Counted from the stretch's first letter, positions 35,842-50,100 are shown. The stretch is DNA of 64,000 nucleotides from Mytilus californianus (GCF_021869535.1 NW_026262736.1:496001-560000); one strand, 5' to 3'. The notes: a model not told the origin generated them from the letters alone. Made by a program: numbers and translations.

Positions 35842-36680
35842 AGTGGACTTTGGCGAGGGTTAGTGAGGTGACCTTTTTTACTTCTGCGCATGTCTGACCT
35901 TTTTTGTGACTGCGCATGCGTGAGAAATTTCCAAAAATATTTCTAAGTACAGAGTATGAAAAGTGCCTTTGACTTCAATCTTCAAATAGGTGTAGAATGG
36001 ATTTGAATAGAGATATTTTCTTAAAGTTAACTGTTCCGAAAAGATGAAAAGGCGATCTAGAGCATGAAAACTTATTGGTATCAATGAAGTGTACGGCCGC
36101 ACTTTCCGACCTCACTGAAGAAACGTTTGTGTGAGAGTGAAGCCTAATCCCGACATTAACCCCAACTCCGAAACTACAAAAGATAAAGACTTGCGGTTTT
36201 CATCATAGGCTTAATTCTCGCAAAGTACTGCCCCTAACGGGGTCGATTTATTAATTTCAAGCCAATCGAAGCATAGGATCATGTTGAGACTTTGAAAAGA
36301 TCGACTTTGAAAAGTACCAAAAACCACAACCTGACCCCCCACCCCTCCAAAACTGTGATTTTTGAGAAGTTCGTGAAAAAACTTAATACGAAAATCTAAT
36401 CGGTTAACCCCCTAGACTTACCCGTTCCAAGATAAAGTAAGGCCTTCAAAACAACGATTTTAACACATTTGGGGTTTGGGTTAGGGTTAGTGTTTGGGTT
36501 AGGGTCAGGGTTTGGGTTAGGGTTAGGGTCAGGGTTTGGGTCAGGGTTAGGGTCAGGGTTTGGGTTTGGGTTAGGGTCAGGGTTTGGGTTAGGGTCAGGG
36601 TCAGGGTCAGGGTCAGGGTTAGGGTTAGGGTCAGGGTTAGTGTTAGGGTAAGGGTCAGGGTAGTGGACTTAAAGGATGGT
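35842..36680 (+). repeat. 839-bp length variant unit, fifth
   Basis: Extra TCAGGG, again 1672 bp after the previous one. Six units further right lies the A-to-C change at 41904, also found at 20157 downstream of the first 839-bp cluster. Confidence 0.95.
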
Positions 36681-39600
36681 AGTGGACTTTGGCGAGGGTT
36701 AGTGAGGTGACCTTTTTTACTTCTGCGCATGTCTGACCTTTTTTGTGACTGCGCATGCGTGAGAAATTTCCAAAAATATTTCTAAGTACAGAGTATGAAA
36801 AGTGCCTTTGACTTCAATCTTCAAATAGGTGTAGAATGGATTTGAATAGAGATATTTTCTTAAAGTTAACTGTTCCGAAAAGATGAAAAGGCGATCTAGA
36901 GCATGAAAACTTATTGGTATCAATGAAGTGTACGGCCGCACTTTCCGACCTCACTGAAGAAACGTTTGTGTGAGAGTGAAGCCTAATCCCGACATTAACC
37001 CCAACTCCGAAACTACAAAAGATAAAGACTTGCGGTTTTCATCATAGGCTTAATTCTCGCAAAGTACTGCCCCTAACGGGGTCGATTTATTAATTTCAAG
37101 CCAATCGAAGCATAGGATCATGTTGAGACTTTGAAAAGATCGACTTTGAAAAGTACCAAAAACCACAACCTGACCCCCCACCCCTCCAAAACTGTGATTT
37201 TTGAGAAGTTCGTGAAAAAACTTAATACGAAAATCTAATCGGTTAACCCCCTAGACTTACCCGTTCCAAGATAAAGTAAGGCCTTCAAAACAACGATTTT
37301 AACACATTTGGGGTTTGGGTTAGGGTTAGTGTTTGGGTTAGGGTCAGGGTTTGGGTTAGGGTTAGGGTCAGGGTTTGGGTCAGGGTTAGGGTCAGGGTTT
37401 GGGTTTGGGTTAGGGTCAGGGTTTGGGTTAGGGTCAGGGTCAGGGTCAGGGTTAGGGTTAGGGTCAGGGTTAGTGTTAGGGTAAGGGTCAGGGTAGTGGA
37501 CTTAAAGGATGGTAGTGGACTTTGGCGAGGGTTAGTGAGGTGACCTTTTTTACTTCTGCGCATGTCTGACCTTTTTTGTGACTGCGCATGCGTGAGAAAT
37601 TTCCAAAAATATTTCTAAGTACAGAGTATGAAAAGTGCCTTTGACTTCAATCTTCAAATAGGTGTAGAATGGATTTGAATAGAGATATTTTCTTAAAGTT
37701 AACTGTTCCGAAAAGATGAAAAGGCGATCTAGAGCATGAAAACTTATTGGTATCAATGAAGTGTACGGCCGCACTTTCCGACCTCACTGAAGAAACGTTT
37801 GTGTGAGAGTGAAGCCTAATCCCGACATTAACCCCAACTCCGAAACTACAAAAGATAAAGACTTGCGGTTTTCATCATAGGCTTAATTCTCGCAAAGTAC
37901 TGCCCCTAACGGGGTCGATTTATTAATTTCAAGCCAATCGAAGCATAGGATCATGTTGAGACTTTGAAAAGATCGACTTTGAAAAGTACCAAAAACCACA
38001 ACCTGACCCCCCACCCCTCCAAAACTGTGATTTTTGAGAAGTTCGTGAAAAAACTTAATACGAAAATCTAATCGGTTAACCCCCTAGACTTACCCGTTCC
38101 AAGATAAAGTAAGGCCTTCAAAACAACGATTTTAACACATTTGGGGTTTGGGTTAGGGTTAGTGTTTGGGTTAGGGTCAGGGTTTGGGTTAGGGTTAGGG
38201 TCAGGGTTTGGGTCAGGGTTAGGGTCAGGGTTTGGGTTTGGGTTAGGGTCAGGGTTTGGGTTAGGGTCAGGGTCAGGGTCAGGGTTAGGGTTAGGGTCAG
38301 GGTTAGTGTTAGGGTAAGGGTCAGGGTAGTGGACTTAAAGGATGGTAGTGGACTTTGGCGAGGGTTAGTGAGGTGACCTTTTTTACTTCTGCGCATGTCT
38401 GACCTTTTTTGTGACTGCGCATGCGTGAGAAATTTCCAAAAATATTTCTAAGTACAGAGTATGAAAAGTGCCTTTGACTTCAATCTTCAAATAGGTGTAG
38501 AATGGATTTGAATAGAGATATTTTCTTAAAGTTAACTGTTCCGAAAAGATGAAAAGGCGATCTAGAGCATGAAAACTTATTGGTATCAATGAAGTGTACG
38601 GCCGCACTTTCCGACCTCACTGAAGAAACGTTTGTGTGAGAGTGAAGCCTAATCCCGACATTAACCCCAACTCCGAAACTACAAAAGATAAAGACTTGCG
38701 GTTTTCATCATAGGCTTAATTCTCGCAAAGTACTGCCCCTAACGGGGTCGATTTATTAATTTCAAGCCAATCGAAGCATAGGATCATGTTGAGACTTTGA
38801 AAAGATCGACTTTGAAAAGTACCAAAAACCACAACCTGACCCCCCACCCCTCCAAAACTGTGATTTTTGAGAAGTTCGTGAAAAAACTTAATACGAAAAT
38901 CTAATCGGTTAACCCCCTAGACTTACCCGTTCCAAGATAAAGTAAGGCCTTCAAAACAACGATTTTAACACATTTGGGGTTTGGGTTAGGGTTAGTGTTT
39001 GGGTTAGGGTCAGGGTTTGGGTTAGGGTTAGGGTCAGGGTTTGGGTCAGGGTTAGGGTCAGGGTTTGGGTTTGGGTTAGGGTCAGGGTTTGGGTTAGGGT
39101 CAGGGTCAGGGTCAGGGTTAGGGTTAGGGTCAGGGTTAGTGTTAGGGTAAGGGTCAGGGTAGTGGACTTAAAGGATGGTAGTGGACTTTGGCGAGGGTTA
39201 GTGAGGTGACCTTTTTTACTTCTGCGCATGTCTGACCTTTTTTGTGACTGCGCATGCGTGAGAAATTTCCAAAAATATTTCTAAGTACAGAGTATGAAAA
39301 GTGCCTTTGACTTCAATCTTCAAATAGGTGTAGAATGGATTTGAATAGAGATATTTTCTTAAAGTTAACTGTTCCGAAAAGATGAAAAGGCGATCTAGAG
39401 CATGAAAACTTATTGGTATCAATGAAGTGTACGGCCGCACTTTCCGACCTCACTGAAGAAACGTTTGTGTGAGAGTGAAGCCTAATCCCGACATTAACCC
39501 CAACTCCGAAACTACAAAAGATAAAGACTTGCGGTTTTCATCATAGGCTTAATTCTCGCAAAGTACTGCCCCTAACGGGGTCGATTTATTAATTTCAAGC

Positions 39601-42600
39601 CAATCGAAGCATAGGATCATGTTGAGACTTTGAAAAGATCGACTTTGAAAAGTACCAAAAACCACAACCTGACCCCCCACCCCTCCAAAACTGTGATTTT
39701 TGAGAAGTTCGTGAAAAAACTTAATACGAAAATCTAATCGGTTAACCCCCTAGACTTACCCGTTCCAAGATAAAGTAAGGCCTTCAAAACAACGATTTTA
39801 ACACATTTGGGGTTTGGGTTAGGGTTAGTGTTTGGGTTAGGGTCAGGGTTTGGGTTAGGGTTAGGGTCAGGGTTTGGGTCAGGGTTAGGGTCAGGGTTTG
39901 GGTTTGGGTTAGGGTCAGGGTTTGGGTTAGGGTCAGGGTCAGGGTCAGGGTTAGGGTTAGGGTCAGGGTTAGTGTTAGGGTAAGGGTCAGGGTAGTGGAC
40001 TTAAAGGATGGTAGTGGACTTTGGCGAGGGTTAGTGAGGTGACCTTTTTTACTTCTGCGCATGTCTGACCTTTTTTGTGACTGCGCATGCGTGAGAAATT
40101 TCCAAAAATATTTCTAAGTACAGAGTATGAAAAGTGCCTTTGACTTCAATCTTCAAATAGGTGTAGAATGGATTTGAATAGAGATATTTTCTTAAAGTTA
40201 ACTGTTCCGAAAAGATGAAAAGGCGATCTAGAGCATGAAAACTTATTGGTATCAATGAAGTGTACGGCCGCACTTTCCGACCTCACTGAAGAAACGTTTG
40301 TGTGAGAGTGAAGCCTAATCCCGACATTAACCCCAACTCCGAAACTACAAAAGATAAAGACTTGCGGTTTTCATCATAGGCTTAATTCTCGCAAAGTACT
40401 GCCCCTAACGGGGTCGATTTATTAATTTCAAGCCAATCGAAGCATAGGATCATGTTGAGACTTTGAAAAGATCGACTTTGAAAAGTACCAAAAACCACAA
40501 CCTGACCCCCCACCCCTCCAAAACTGTGATTTTTGAGAAGTTCGTGAAAAAACTTAATACGAAAATCTAATCGGTTAACCCCCTAGACTTACCCGTTCCA
40601 AGATAAAGTAAGGCCTTCAAAACAACGATTTTAACACATTTGGGGTTTGGGTTAGGGTTAGTGTTTGGGTTAGGGTCAGGGTTTGGGTTAGGGTTAGGGT
40701 CAGGGTTTGGGTCAGGGTTAGGGTCAGGGTTTGGGTTTGGGTTAGGGTCAGGGTTTGGGTTAGGGTCAGGGTCAGGGTCAGGGTTAGGGTTAGGGTCAGG
40801 GTTAGTGTTAGGGTAAGGGTCAGGGTAGTGGACTTAAAGGATGGTAGTGGACTTTGGCGAGGGTTAGTGAGGTGACCTTTTTTACTTCTGCGCATGTCTG
40901 ACCTTTTTTGTGACTGCGCATGCGTGAGAAATTTCCAAAAATATTTCTAAGTACAGAGTATGAAAAGTGCCTTTGACTTCAATCTTCAAATAGGTGTAGA
41001 ATGGATTTGAATAGAGATATTTTCTTAAAGTTAACTGTTCCGAAAAGATGAAAAGGCGATCTAGAGCATGAAAACTTATTGGTATCAATGAAGTGTACGG
41101 CCGCACTTTCCGACCTCACTGAAGAAACGTTTGTGTGAGAGTGAAGCCTAATCCCGACATTAACCCCAACTCCGAAACTACAAAAGATAAAGACTTGCGG
41201 TTTTCATCATAGGCTTAATTCTCGCAAAGTACTGCCCCTAACGGGATCGATTTATTAATTTCAAGCCAATCGAAGCATAGGATCATGTTGAGACTTTGAA
41301 AAGATCGACTTTGAAAAGTACCAAAAACCACAACCTGACCCCCCACCCCTCCAAAACTGTGATTTTTGAGAAGTTCGTGAAAAAACTTAATACGAAAATC
41401 TAATCGGTTAACCCCCTAGACTTACCCGTTCCAAGATAAAGTAAGGCCTTCAAAACAACGATTTTAACACATTTGGGGTTTGGGTTAGGGTTAGTGTTTG
41501 GGTTAGGGTCAGGGTTTGGGTTAGGGTTAGGGTCAGGGTTTGGGTCAGGGTTAGGGTCAGGGTTTGGGTTTGGGTTAGGGTCAGGGTTTGGGTTAGGGTC
41601 AGGGTCAGGGTCAGGGTTAGGGTTAGGGTCAGGGTTAGTGTTAGGGTAAGGGTCAGGGTAGTGGACTTAAAGGATGGTAGTGGACTTTGGCGAGGGTTAG
41701 TGAGGTGACCTTTTTTACTTCTGCGCATGTCTGACCTTTTTTGTGACTGCGCATGCGTGAGAAATTTCCAAAAATATTTCTAAGTACAGAGTATGAAAAG
41801 TGCCTTTGACTTCAATCTTCAAATAGGTGTAGAATGGATTTGAATAGAGATATTTTCTTAAAGTTAACTGTTCCGAAAAGATGAAAAGGCGATCTAGAGC
41901 ATGCAAACTTATTGGTATCAATGAAGTGTACGGCCGCACTTTCCGACCTCACTGAAGAAACGTTTGTGTGAGAGTGAAGCCTAATCCCGACATTAACCCC
42001 AACTCCGAAACTACAAAAGATAAAGACTTGCGGTTTTCATCATAGGCTTAATTCTCGCAAAGTACTGCCCCTAACGGGGTCGATTTATTAATTTCAAGCC
42101 AATCGAAGCATAGGATCATGTTGAGACTTTGAAAAGATCGACTTTGAAAAGTACCAAAAACCACAACCTGACCCCCCACCCCTCCAAAACTGTGATTTTT
42201 GAGAAGTTCGTGAAAAAACTTAATACGAAAATCTAATCGGTTAACCCCCTAGACTTACCCGTTCCAAGATAAAGTAAGGCCTTCAAAACAACGATTTTAA
42301 CACATTTGGGGTTTGGGTTAGGGTTAGTGTTTGGGTTAGGGTCAGGGTTTGGGTTAGGGTTAGGGTCAGGGTTTGGGTCAGGGTTAGGGTCAGGGTTTGG
42401 GTTTGGGTTAGGGTCAGGGTTTGGGTTAGGGTCAGGGTCAGGGTCAGGGTTAGGGTTAGGGTCAGGGTTAGTGTTAGGGTAAGGGTCAGGGTAGTGGACT
42501 TAAAGGATGGTAGTGGACTTTGGCGAGGGTTAGTGAGGTGACCTTTTTTACTTCTGCGCATGTCTGACCTTTTTTGTGACTGCGCATGCGTGAGAAATTT

Positions 42601-43973
42601 CCAAAAATATTTCTAAGTACAGAGTATGAAAAGTGCCTTTGACTTCAATCTTCAAATAGGTGTAGAATGGATTTGAATAGAGATATTTTCTTAAAGTTAA
42701 CTGTTCCGAAAAGATGAAAAGGCGATCTAGAGCATGAAAACTTATTGGTATCAATGAAGTGTACGGCCGCACTTTCCGACCTCACTGAAGAAACGTTTGT
42801 GTGAGAGTGAAGCCTAATCCCGACATTAACCCCAACTCCGAAACTACAAAAGATAAAGACTTGCGGTTTTCATCATAGGCTTAATTCTCGCAAAGTACTG
42901 CCCCTAACGGGGTCGATTTATTAATTTCAAGCCAATCGAAGCATAGGATCATGTTGAGACTTTGAAAAGATCGACTTTGAAAAGTACCAAAAACCACAAC
43001 CTGACCCCCCACCCCTCCAAAACTGTGATTTTTGAGAAGTTCGTGAAAAAACTTAATACGAAAATCTAATCGGTTAACCCCCTAGACTTACCCGTTCCAA
43101 GATAAAGTAAGGCCTTCAAAACAACGATTTTAACACATTTGGGGTTTGGGTTAGGGTTAGTGTTTGGGTTAGGGTCAGGGTTTGGGTTAGGGTTAGGGTC
43201 AGGGTTTGGGTCAGGGTTAGGGTCAGGGTTTGGGTTTGGGTTAGGGTCAGGGTTTGGGTTAGGGTCAGGGTCAGGGTCAGGGTTAGGGTTAGGGTCAGGG
43301 TTAGTGTTAGGGTAAGGGTCAGGGTAGTGGACTTAAAGGATGGTAGTGGACTTTGACGAGGGTTAGTGAGGTGCCCTTTTTCACTTCTGCGCATGTCTGC
43401 CCTTTTTTGTGACTGCGCATGCGTCAGAAATTTCCAAAAATATTTCTAAGTACAGAGTATGAAAAGTGCCTTTGACTTCAATCTTCAAATAGGTGTAGAA
43501 TGGATTTGAATAGAGATATTTTCTTAAAGTTAACTGTTCCGAAAAGATGAAAAGGCGATCTAGAGCATGAAAACTTATTGGTATCAATGAAGTGTACGGC
43601 CGCACTTTCCGACCTCACTGAAGAAACGTTTGTGTGAGAGTGAAGCCTAATCCCGACATTAACCCCAACTCCGAAACTACAAAAGATAAAGACTTGCGGT
43701 TTTCATCATAGGCTTAATTCTCGCAAAGTACTGCCCCTAACGGGGTCGATTTATTAATTTCAAGCCAATCGAAGCATAGGATCATGTTGAGACTTTGAAA
43801 ATATCGACTTTGAAAAGTACCAAAAACCACAACCTGACCCCCCACCCCTCCAAAACTGTGATTTTTGAGAAGTTCGTGAAAAAACTTAATACGAAAATCT
43901 AATCGGTTAACCCCCTAGACTTACCCGTTCCAAGATAAAGTAAGGCCTTCAAAACAACGATTTTAACACATTT

Positions 43974-44163
43974 GGGGTTTTGGTTTGGGTTAGTGTTTGG
44001 GTTAGAGTTAGGGTCAGGGTTTGGGTCAGGGTTAGGGTCAGGGTTAGGGTCAGGGTTTGGGTCAGGGTTAGGGTCAGGGTTAGGGTCAGGGTTTGGGTCA
44101 GGGTTAGGGTCAGGGTTAGGGTCAGGGTCAGGGTTTAAGTTAGGGTTAGGGTCAGGGTTTGCG
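43974..44163 (+). repeat. Telomere-variant hexamer block, 825-family pattern with 36-bp sub-repeat
   Basis: First block of the 825 family. After a diverged start (TTTTGG, TTTGGG, TTAGTG, TTTGGG, TTAGAG, TTAGGG) it contains three tandem copies of a six-hexamer motif: TCAGGG, TTTGGG, TCAGGG, TTAGGG, TCAGGG, TTAGGG. These 36-bp copies start at 44014, 44050 and 44086. It ends with two TCAGGG, TTTAAG, two TTAGGG, TCAGGG and TTTGCG. Periodicity is therefore nested: 6 bp, 36 bp, 825 bp, and 4945 bp at the array level. Confidence 0.95.
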
Positions 44164-47100
44164 TATGGTAGTGGACTTTGACGAGGGTTAGTGAGGTGCC
44201 CTTTTTCACTTCTGCGCATGTCTGCCCTTTTTTGTGACTGCGCATGCGTCAGAAATTTCCAAAAATATTTCTAAGTACAGAGTATGAAAAGTGCCTTTGA
44301 CTTCAATCTTCAAATAGGTGTAGAATGGATTTGAATAGAGATATTTTCTTAAAGTTAACTGTTCCGAAAAGATGAAAAGGCGATCTAGAGCATGAAAACT
44401 TATTGGTATCAATGAAGTGTACGGCCGCACTTTCCGACCTCACTGAAGAAACGTTTGTGTGAGAGTGAAGCCTAATCCCGACATTAACCCCAACTCCGAA
44501 ACTACAAAAGATAAAGACTTGCGGTTTTCATCATAGGCTTAATTCTCGCAAAGTACTGCCCCTAACGGGGTCGATTTATTAATTTCAAGCCAATCGAAGC
44601 ATAGGATCATGTTGAGACTTTGAAAATATCGACTTTGAAAAGTACCAAAAACCACAACCTGACCCCCCACCCCTCCAAAACTGTGATTTTTGAGAAGTTC
44701 GTGAAAAAACTTAATACGAAAATCTAATCGGTTAACCCCCTAGACTTACCCGTTCCAAGATAAAGTAAGGCCTTCAAAACAACGATTTTAACACATTTGG
44801 GGTTTTGGTTTGGGTTAGTGTTTGGGTTAGAGTTAGGGTCAGGGTTTGGGTCAGGGTTAGGGTCAGGGTTAGGGTCAGGGTTTGGGTCAGGGTTAGGGTC
44901 AGGGTTAGGGTCAGGGTTTGGGTCAGGGTTAGGGTCAGGGTTAGGGTCAGGGTCAGGGTTTAAGTTAGGGTTAGGGTCAGGGTTTGCGTATGGTAGTGGA
45001 CTTTGACGAGGGTTAGTGAGGTGCCCTTTTTCACTTCTGCGCATGTCTGCCCTTTTTTGTGACTGCGCATGCGTCAGAAATTTCCAAAAATATTTCTAAG
45101 TACAGAGTATGAAAAGTGCCTTTGACTTCAATCTTCAAATAGGTGTAGAATGGATTTGAATAGAGATATTTTCTTAAAGTTAACTGTTCCGAAAAGATGA
45201 AAAGGCGATCTAGAGCATGAAAACTTATTGGTATCAATGAAGTGTACGGCCGCACTTTCCGACCTCACTGAAGAAACGTTTGTGTGAGAGTGAAGCCTAA
45301 TCCCGACATTAACCCCAACTCCGAAACTACAAAAGATAAAGACTTGCGGTTTTCATCATAGGCTTAATTCTCGCAAAGTACTGCCCCTAACGGGGTCGAT
45401 TTATTAATTTCAAGCCAATCGAAGCATAGGATCATGTTGAGACTTTGAAAATATCGACTTTGAAAAGTACCAAAAACCACAACCTGACCCCCCACCCCTC
45501 CAAAACTGTGATTTTTGAGAAGTTCGTGAAAAAACTTAATACGAAAATCTAATCGGTTAACCCCCTAGACTTACCCGTTCCAAGATAAAGTAAGGCCTTC
45601 AAAACAACGATTTTAACACATTTGGGGTTTTGGTTTGGGTTAGTGTTTGGGTTAGAGTTAGGGTCAGGGTTTGGGTCAGGGTTAGGGTCAGGGTTAGGGT
45701 CAGGGTTTGGGTCAGGGTTAGGGTCAGGGTTAGGGTCAGGGTTTGGGTCAGGGTTAGGGTCAGGGTTAGGGTCAGGGTCAGGGTTTAAGTTAGGGTTAGG
45801 GTCAGGGTTTGCGTATGGTAGTGGACTTTGACGAGGGTTAGTGAGGTGCCCTTTTTCACTTCTGCGCATGTCTGCCCTTTTTTGTGACTGCGCATGCGTC
45901 AGAAATTTCCAAAAATATTTCTAAGTACAGAGTATGAAAAGTGCCTTTGACTTCAATCTTCAAATAGGTGTAGAATGGATTTGAATAGAGATATTTTCTT
46001 AAAGTTAACTGTTCCGAAAAGATGAAAAGGCGATCTAGAGCATGAAAACTTATTGGTATCAATGAAGTGTACGGCCGCACTTTCCGACCTCACTGAAGAA
46101 ACGTTTGTGTGAGAGTGAAGCCTAATCCCGACATTAACCCCAACTCCGAAACTACAAAAGATAAAGACTTGCGGTTTTCATCATAGGCTTAATTCTCGCA
46201 AAGTACTGCCCCTAACGGGGTCGATTTATTAATTTCAAGCCAATCGAAGCATAGGATCATGTTGAGACTTTGAAAATATCGACTTTGAAAAGTACCAAAA
46301 ACCACAACCTGACCCCTCACCCCTCCAAAACTGTGATTTTTGAGAAGTTCGTGAAAAAACTTAATACGAAAATCTAATCGGTTAACCCCCTAGACTTACC
46401 CGTTCCAAGATAAAGTAAGGCCTTCAAAACAACGATTTTAACACATTTGGGGTTTTGGTTTGGGTTAGTGTTTGGGTTAGAGTTAGGGTCAGGGTTTGGG
46501 TCAGGGTTAGGGTCAGGGTTAGGGTCAGGGTTTGGGTCAGGGTTAGGGTCAGGGTTAGGGTCAGGGTTTGGGTCAGGGTTAGGGTCAGGGTTAGGGTCAG
46601 GGTCAGGGTTTAAGTTAGGGTTAGGGTCAGGGTTTGCGTATGGTAGTGGACTTTGACGAGGGTTAGTGAGGTGCCCTTTTTCACTTCTGCGCATGTCTGC
46701 CCTTTTTTGTGACTGCGCATGCGTCAGAAATTTCCAAAAATATTTCTAAGTACAGAGTATGAAAAGTGCCTTTGACTTCAATCTTCAAATAGGTGTAGAA
46801 TGGATTTGAATAGAGATATTTTCTTAAAGTTAACTGTTCCGAAAAGATGAAAAGGCGATCTAGAGCATGAAAACTTATTGGTATCAATGAAGTGTACGGC
46901 CGCACTTTCCGACCTCACTGAAGAAACGTTTGTGTGAGAGTGAAGCCTAATCCCGACATTAACCCCAACTCCGAAACTACAAAAGATAAAGACTTGCGGT
47001 TTTCATCATAGGCTTAATTCTCGCAAAGTACTGCCCCTAACGGGGTCGATTTATTAATTTCAAGCCAATCGAAGCATAGGATCATGTTGAGACTTTGAAA

Positions 47101-50100
47101 ATATCGACTTTGAAAAGTACCAAAAACCACAACCTGACCCCCCACCCCTCCAAAACTGTGATTTTTGAGAAGTTCGTGAAAAAACTTAATACGAAAATCT
47201 AATCGGTTAACCCCCTAGACTTACCCGTTCCAAGATAAAGTAAGGCCTTCAAAACAACGATTTTAACACATTTGGGGTTTTGGTTTGGGTTAGTGTTTGG
47301 GTTAGAGTTAGGGTCAGGGTTTGGGTCAGGGTTAGGGTCAGGGTTAGGGTCAGGGTTTGGGTCAGGGTTAGGGTCAGGGTTAGGGTCAGGGTTTGGGTCA
47401 GGGTTAGGGTCAGGGTTAGGGTCAGGGTCAGGGTTTAAGTTAGGGTTAGGGTCAGGGTTTGCGTATGGTAGTGGACTTTGACGAGGGTTAGTGAGGTGCC
47501 CTTTTTCACTTCTGCGCATGTCTGCCCTTTTTTGTGACTGCGCATGCGTCAGAAATTTCCAAAAATATTTCTAAGTACAGAGTATGAAAAGTGCCTTTGA
47601 CTTCAATCTTCAAATAGGTGTAGAATGGATTTGAATAGAGATATTTTCTTAAAGTTAACTGTTCCGAAAAGATGAAAAGGCGATCTAGAGCATGAAAACT
47701 TATTGGTATCAATGAAGTGTACGGCCGCACTTTCCGACCTCACTGAAGAAACGTTTGTGTGAGAGTGAAGCCTAATCCCGACATTAACCCCAACTCCGAA
47801 ACTACAAAAGATAAAGACTTGCGGTTTTCATCATAGGCTTAATTCTCGCAAAGTACTGCCCCTAACGGGGTCGATTTATTAATTTCAAGCCAATCGAAGC
47901 ATAGGATCATGTTGAGACTTTGAAAATATCGACTTTGAAAAGTACCAAAAACCACAACCTGACCCCCCACCCCTCCAAAACTGTGATTTTTGAGAAGTTC
48001 GTGAAAAAACTTAATACGAAAATCTAATCGGTTAACCCCCTAGACTTACCCGTTCCAAGATAAAGTAAGGCCTTCAAAACAACGATTTTAACACATTTGG
48101 GGTTTTGGTTTGGGTTAGTGTTTGGGTTAGAGTTAGGGTCAGGGTTTGGGTCAGGGTTAGGGTCAGGGTTAGGGTCAGGGTTTGGGTCAGGGTTAGGGTC
48201 AGGGTTAGGGTCAGGGTTTGGGTCAGGGTTAGGGTCAGGGTTAGGGTCAGGGTCAGGGTTTAAGTTAGGGTTAGGGTCAGGGTTTGCGTATGGTAGTGGA
48301 CTTTGACGAGGGTTAGTGAGGTGCCCTTTTTCACTTCTGCGCATGTCTGCCCTTTTTTGTGACTGCGCATGCGTCAGAAATTTCCAAAAATATTTCTAAG
48401 TACAGAGTATGAAAAGTGCCTTTGACTTCAATCTTCAAATAGGTGTAGAATGGATTTGAATAGAGATATTTTCTTAAAGTTAACTGTTCCGAAAAGATGA
48501 AAAGGCGATCTAGAGCATGAAAACTTATTGGTATCAATGAAGTGTACGGCCGCACTTTCCGACCTCACTGAAGAAACGTTTGTGTGAGAGTGAAGCCTAA
48601 TCCCGACATTAACCCCAACTCCGAAACTACAAAAGATAAAGACTTGCGGTTTTCATCATAGGCTTAATTCTCGCAAAGTACTGCCCCTAACGGGGTCGAT
48701 TTATTAATTTCAAGCCAATCGAAGCATAGGATCATGTTGAGACTTTGAAAATATCGACTTTGAAAAGTACCAAAAACCACAACCTGACCCCCCACCCCTC
48801 CAAAACTGTGATTTTTGAGAAGTTCGTGAAAAAACTTAATACGAAAATCTAATCGGTTAACCCCCTAGACTTACCCGTTCCAAGATAAAGTAAGGCCTTC
48901 AAAACAACGATTTTAACACATTTGGGGTTTTGGTTTGGGTTAGTGTTTGGGTTAGAGTTAGGGTCAGGGTTTGGGTCAGGGTTAGGGTCAGGGTTAGGGT
49001 CAGGGTTTGGGTCAGGGTTAGGGTCAGGGTTAGGGTCAGGGTTTGGGTCAGGGTTAGGGTCAGGGTTAGGGTCAGGGTCAGGGTTTAAGTTAGGGTTAGG
49101 GTCAGGGTTTGCGTATGGTAGTGGACTTTGACGAGGGTTAGTGAGGTGCCCTTTTTCACTTCTGCGCATGTCTGCCCTTTTTTGTGACTGCGCATGCGTC
49201 AGAAATTTCCAAAAATATTTCTAAGTACAGAGTATGAAAAGTGCCTTTGACTTCAATCTTCAAATAGGTGTAGAATGGATTTGAATAGAGATATTTTCTT
49301 AAAGTTAACTGTTCCGAAAAGATGAAAAGGCGATCTAGAGCATGAAAACTTATTGGTATCAATGAAGTGTACGGCCGCACTTTCCGACCTCACTGAAGAA
49401 ACGTTTGTGTGAGAGTGAAGCCTAATCCCGACATTAACCCCAACTCCGAAACTACAAAAGATAAAGACTTGCGGTTTTCATCATAGGCTTAATTCTCGCA
49501 AAGTACTGCCCCTAACGGGGTCGATTTATTAATTTCAAGCCAATCGAAGCATAGGATCATGTTGAGACTTTGAAAATATCGACTTTGAAAAGTACCAAAA
49601 ACCACAACCTGACCCCCCACCCCTCCAAAACTGTGATTTTTGAGAAGTTCGTGAAAAAACTTAATACGAAAATCTAATCGGTTAACCCCCTAGACTTACC
49701 CGTTCCAAGATAAAGTAAGGCCTTCAAAACAACGATTTTAACACATTTGGGGTTTTGGTTTGGGTTAGTGTTTGGGTTAGAGTTAGGGTCAGGGTTTGGG
49801 TCAGGGTTAGGGTCAGGGTTAGGGTCAGGGTTTGGGTCAGGGTTAGGGTCAGGGTTAGGGTCAGGGTTTGGGTCAGGGTTAGGGTCAGGGTTAGGGTCAG
49901 GGTCAGGGTTTAAGTTAGGGTTAGGGTCAGGGTTTGCGTATGGTAGTGGACTTTGACGAGGGTTAGTGAGGTGCCCTTTTTCACTTCTGCGCATGTCTGC
50001 CCTTTTTTGTGACTGCGCATGCGTCAGAAATTTCCAAAAATATTTCTAAGTACAGAGTATGAAAAGTGCCTTTGACTTCAATCTTCAAATAGGTGTAGAA

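Larger units (their letters stand above)
9924..43344 (+). repeat. 833-bp family array: 40 tandem telomere-like-block units
   Basis: Head-to-tail units start AGTGGACTTTGGCGAGGG. Length bookkeeping is exact: 40 x 833, plus 5 x 6 for five 839-bp units, plus 71 for one 904-bp unit, gives 33,421 bp. Each unit has a core of about 630 bp and a G-rich block of 30 telomere-variant hexamers, then a spacer with AGTGGACTTAAAGGATGG that partly repeats the unit start. Units are nearly identical. The single-base differences I noticed are at 11153, 11239, 20157, 25557, 26431, 30657, 41246 and 41904. The array begins directly after pure TTAGGG. It encodes no credible protein. Copy number in the real chromosome may differ because long identical arrays assemble poorly. 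Confidence 0.97.
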
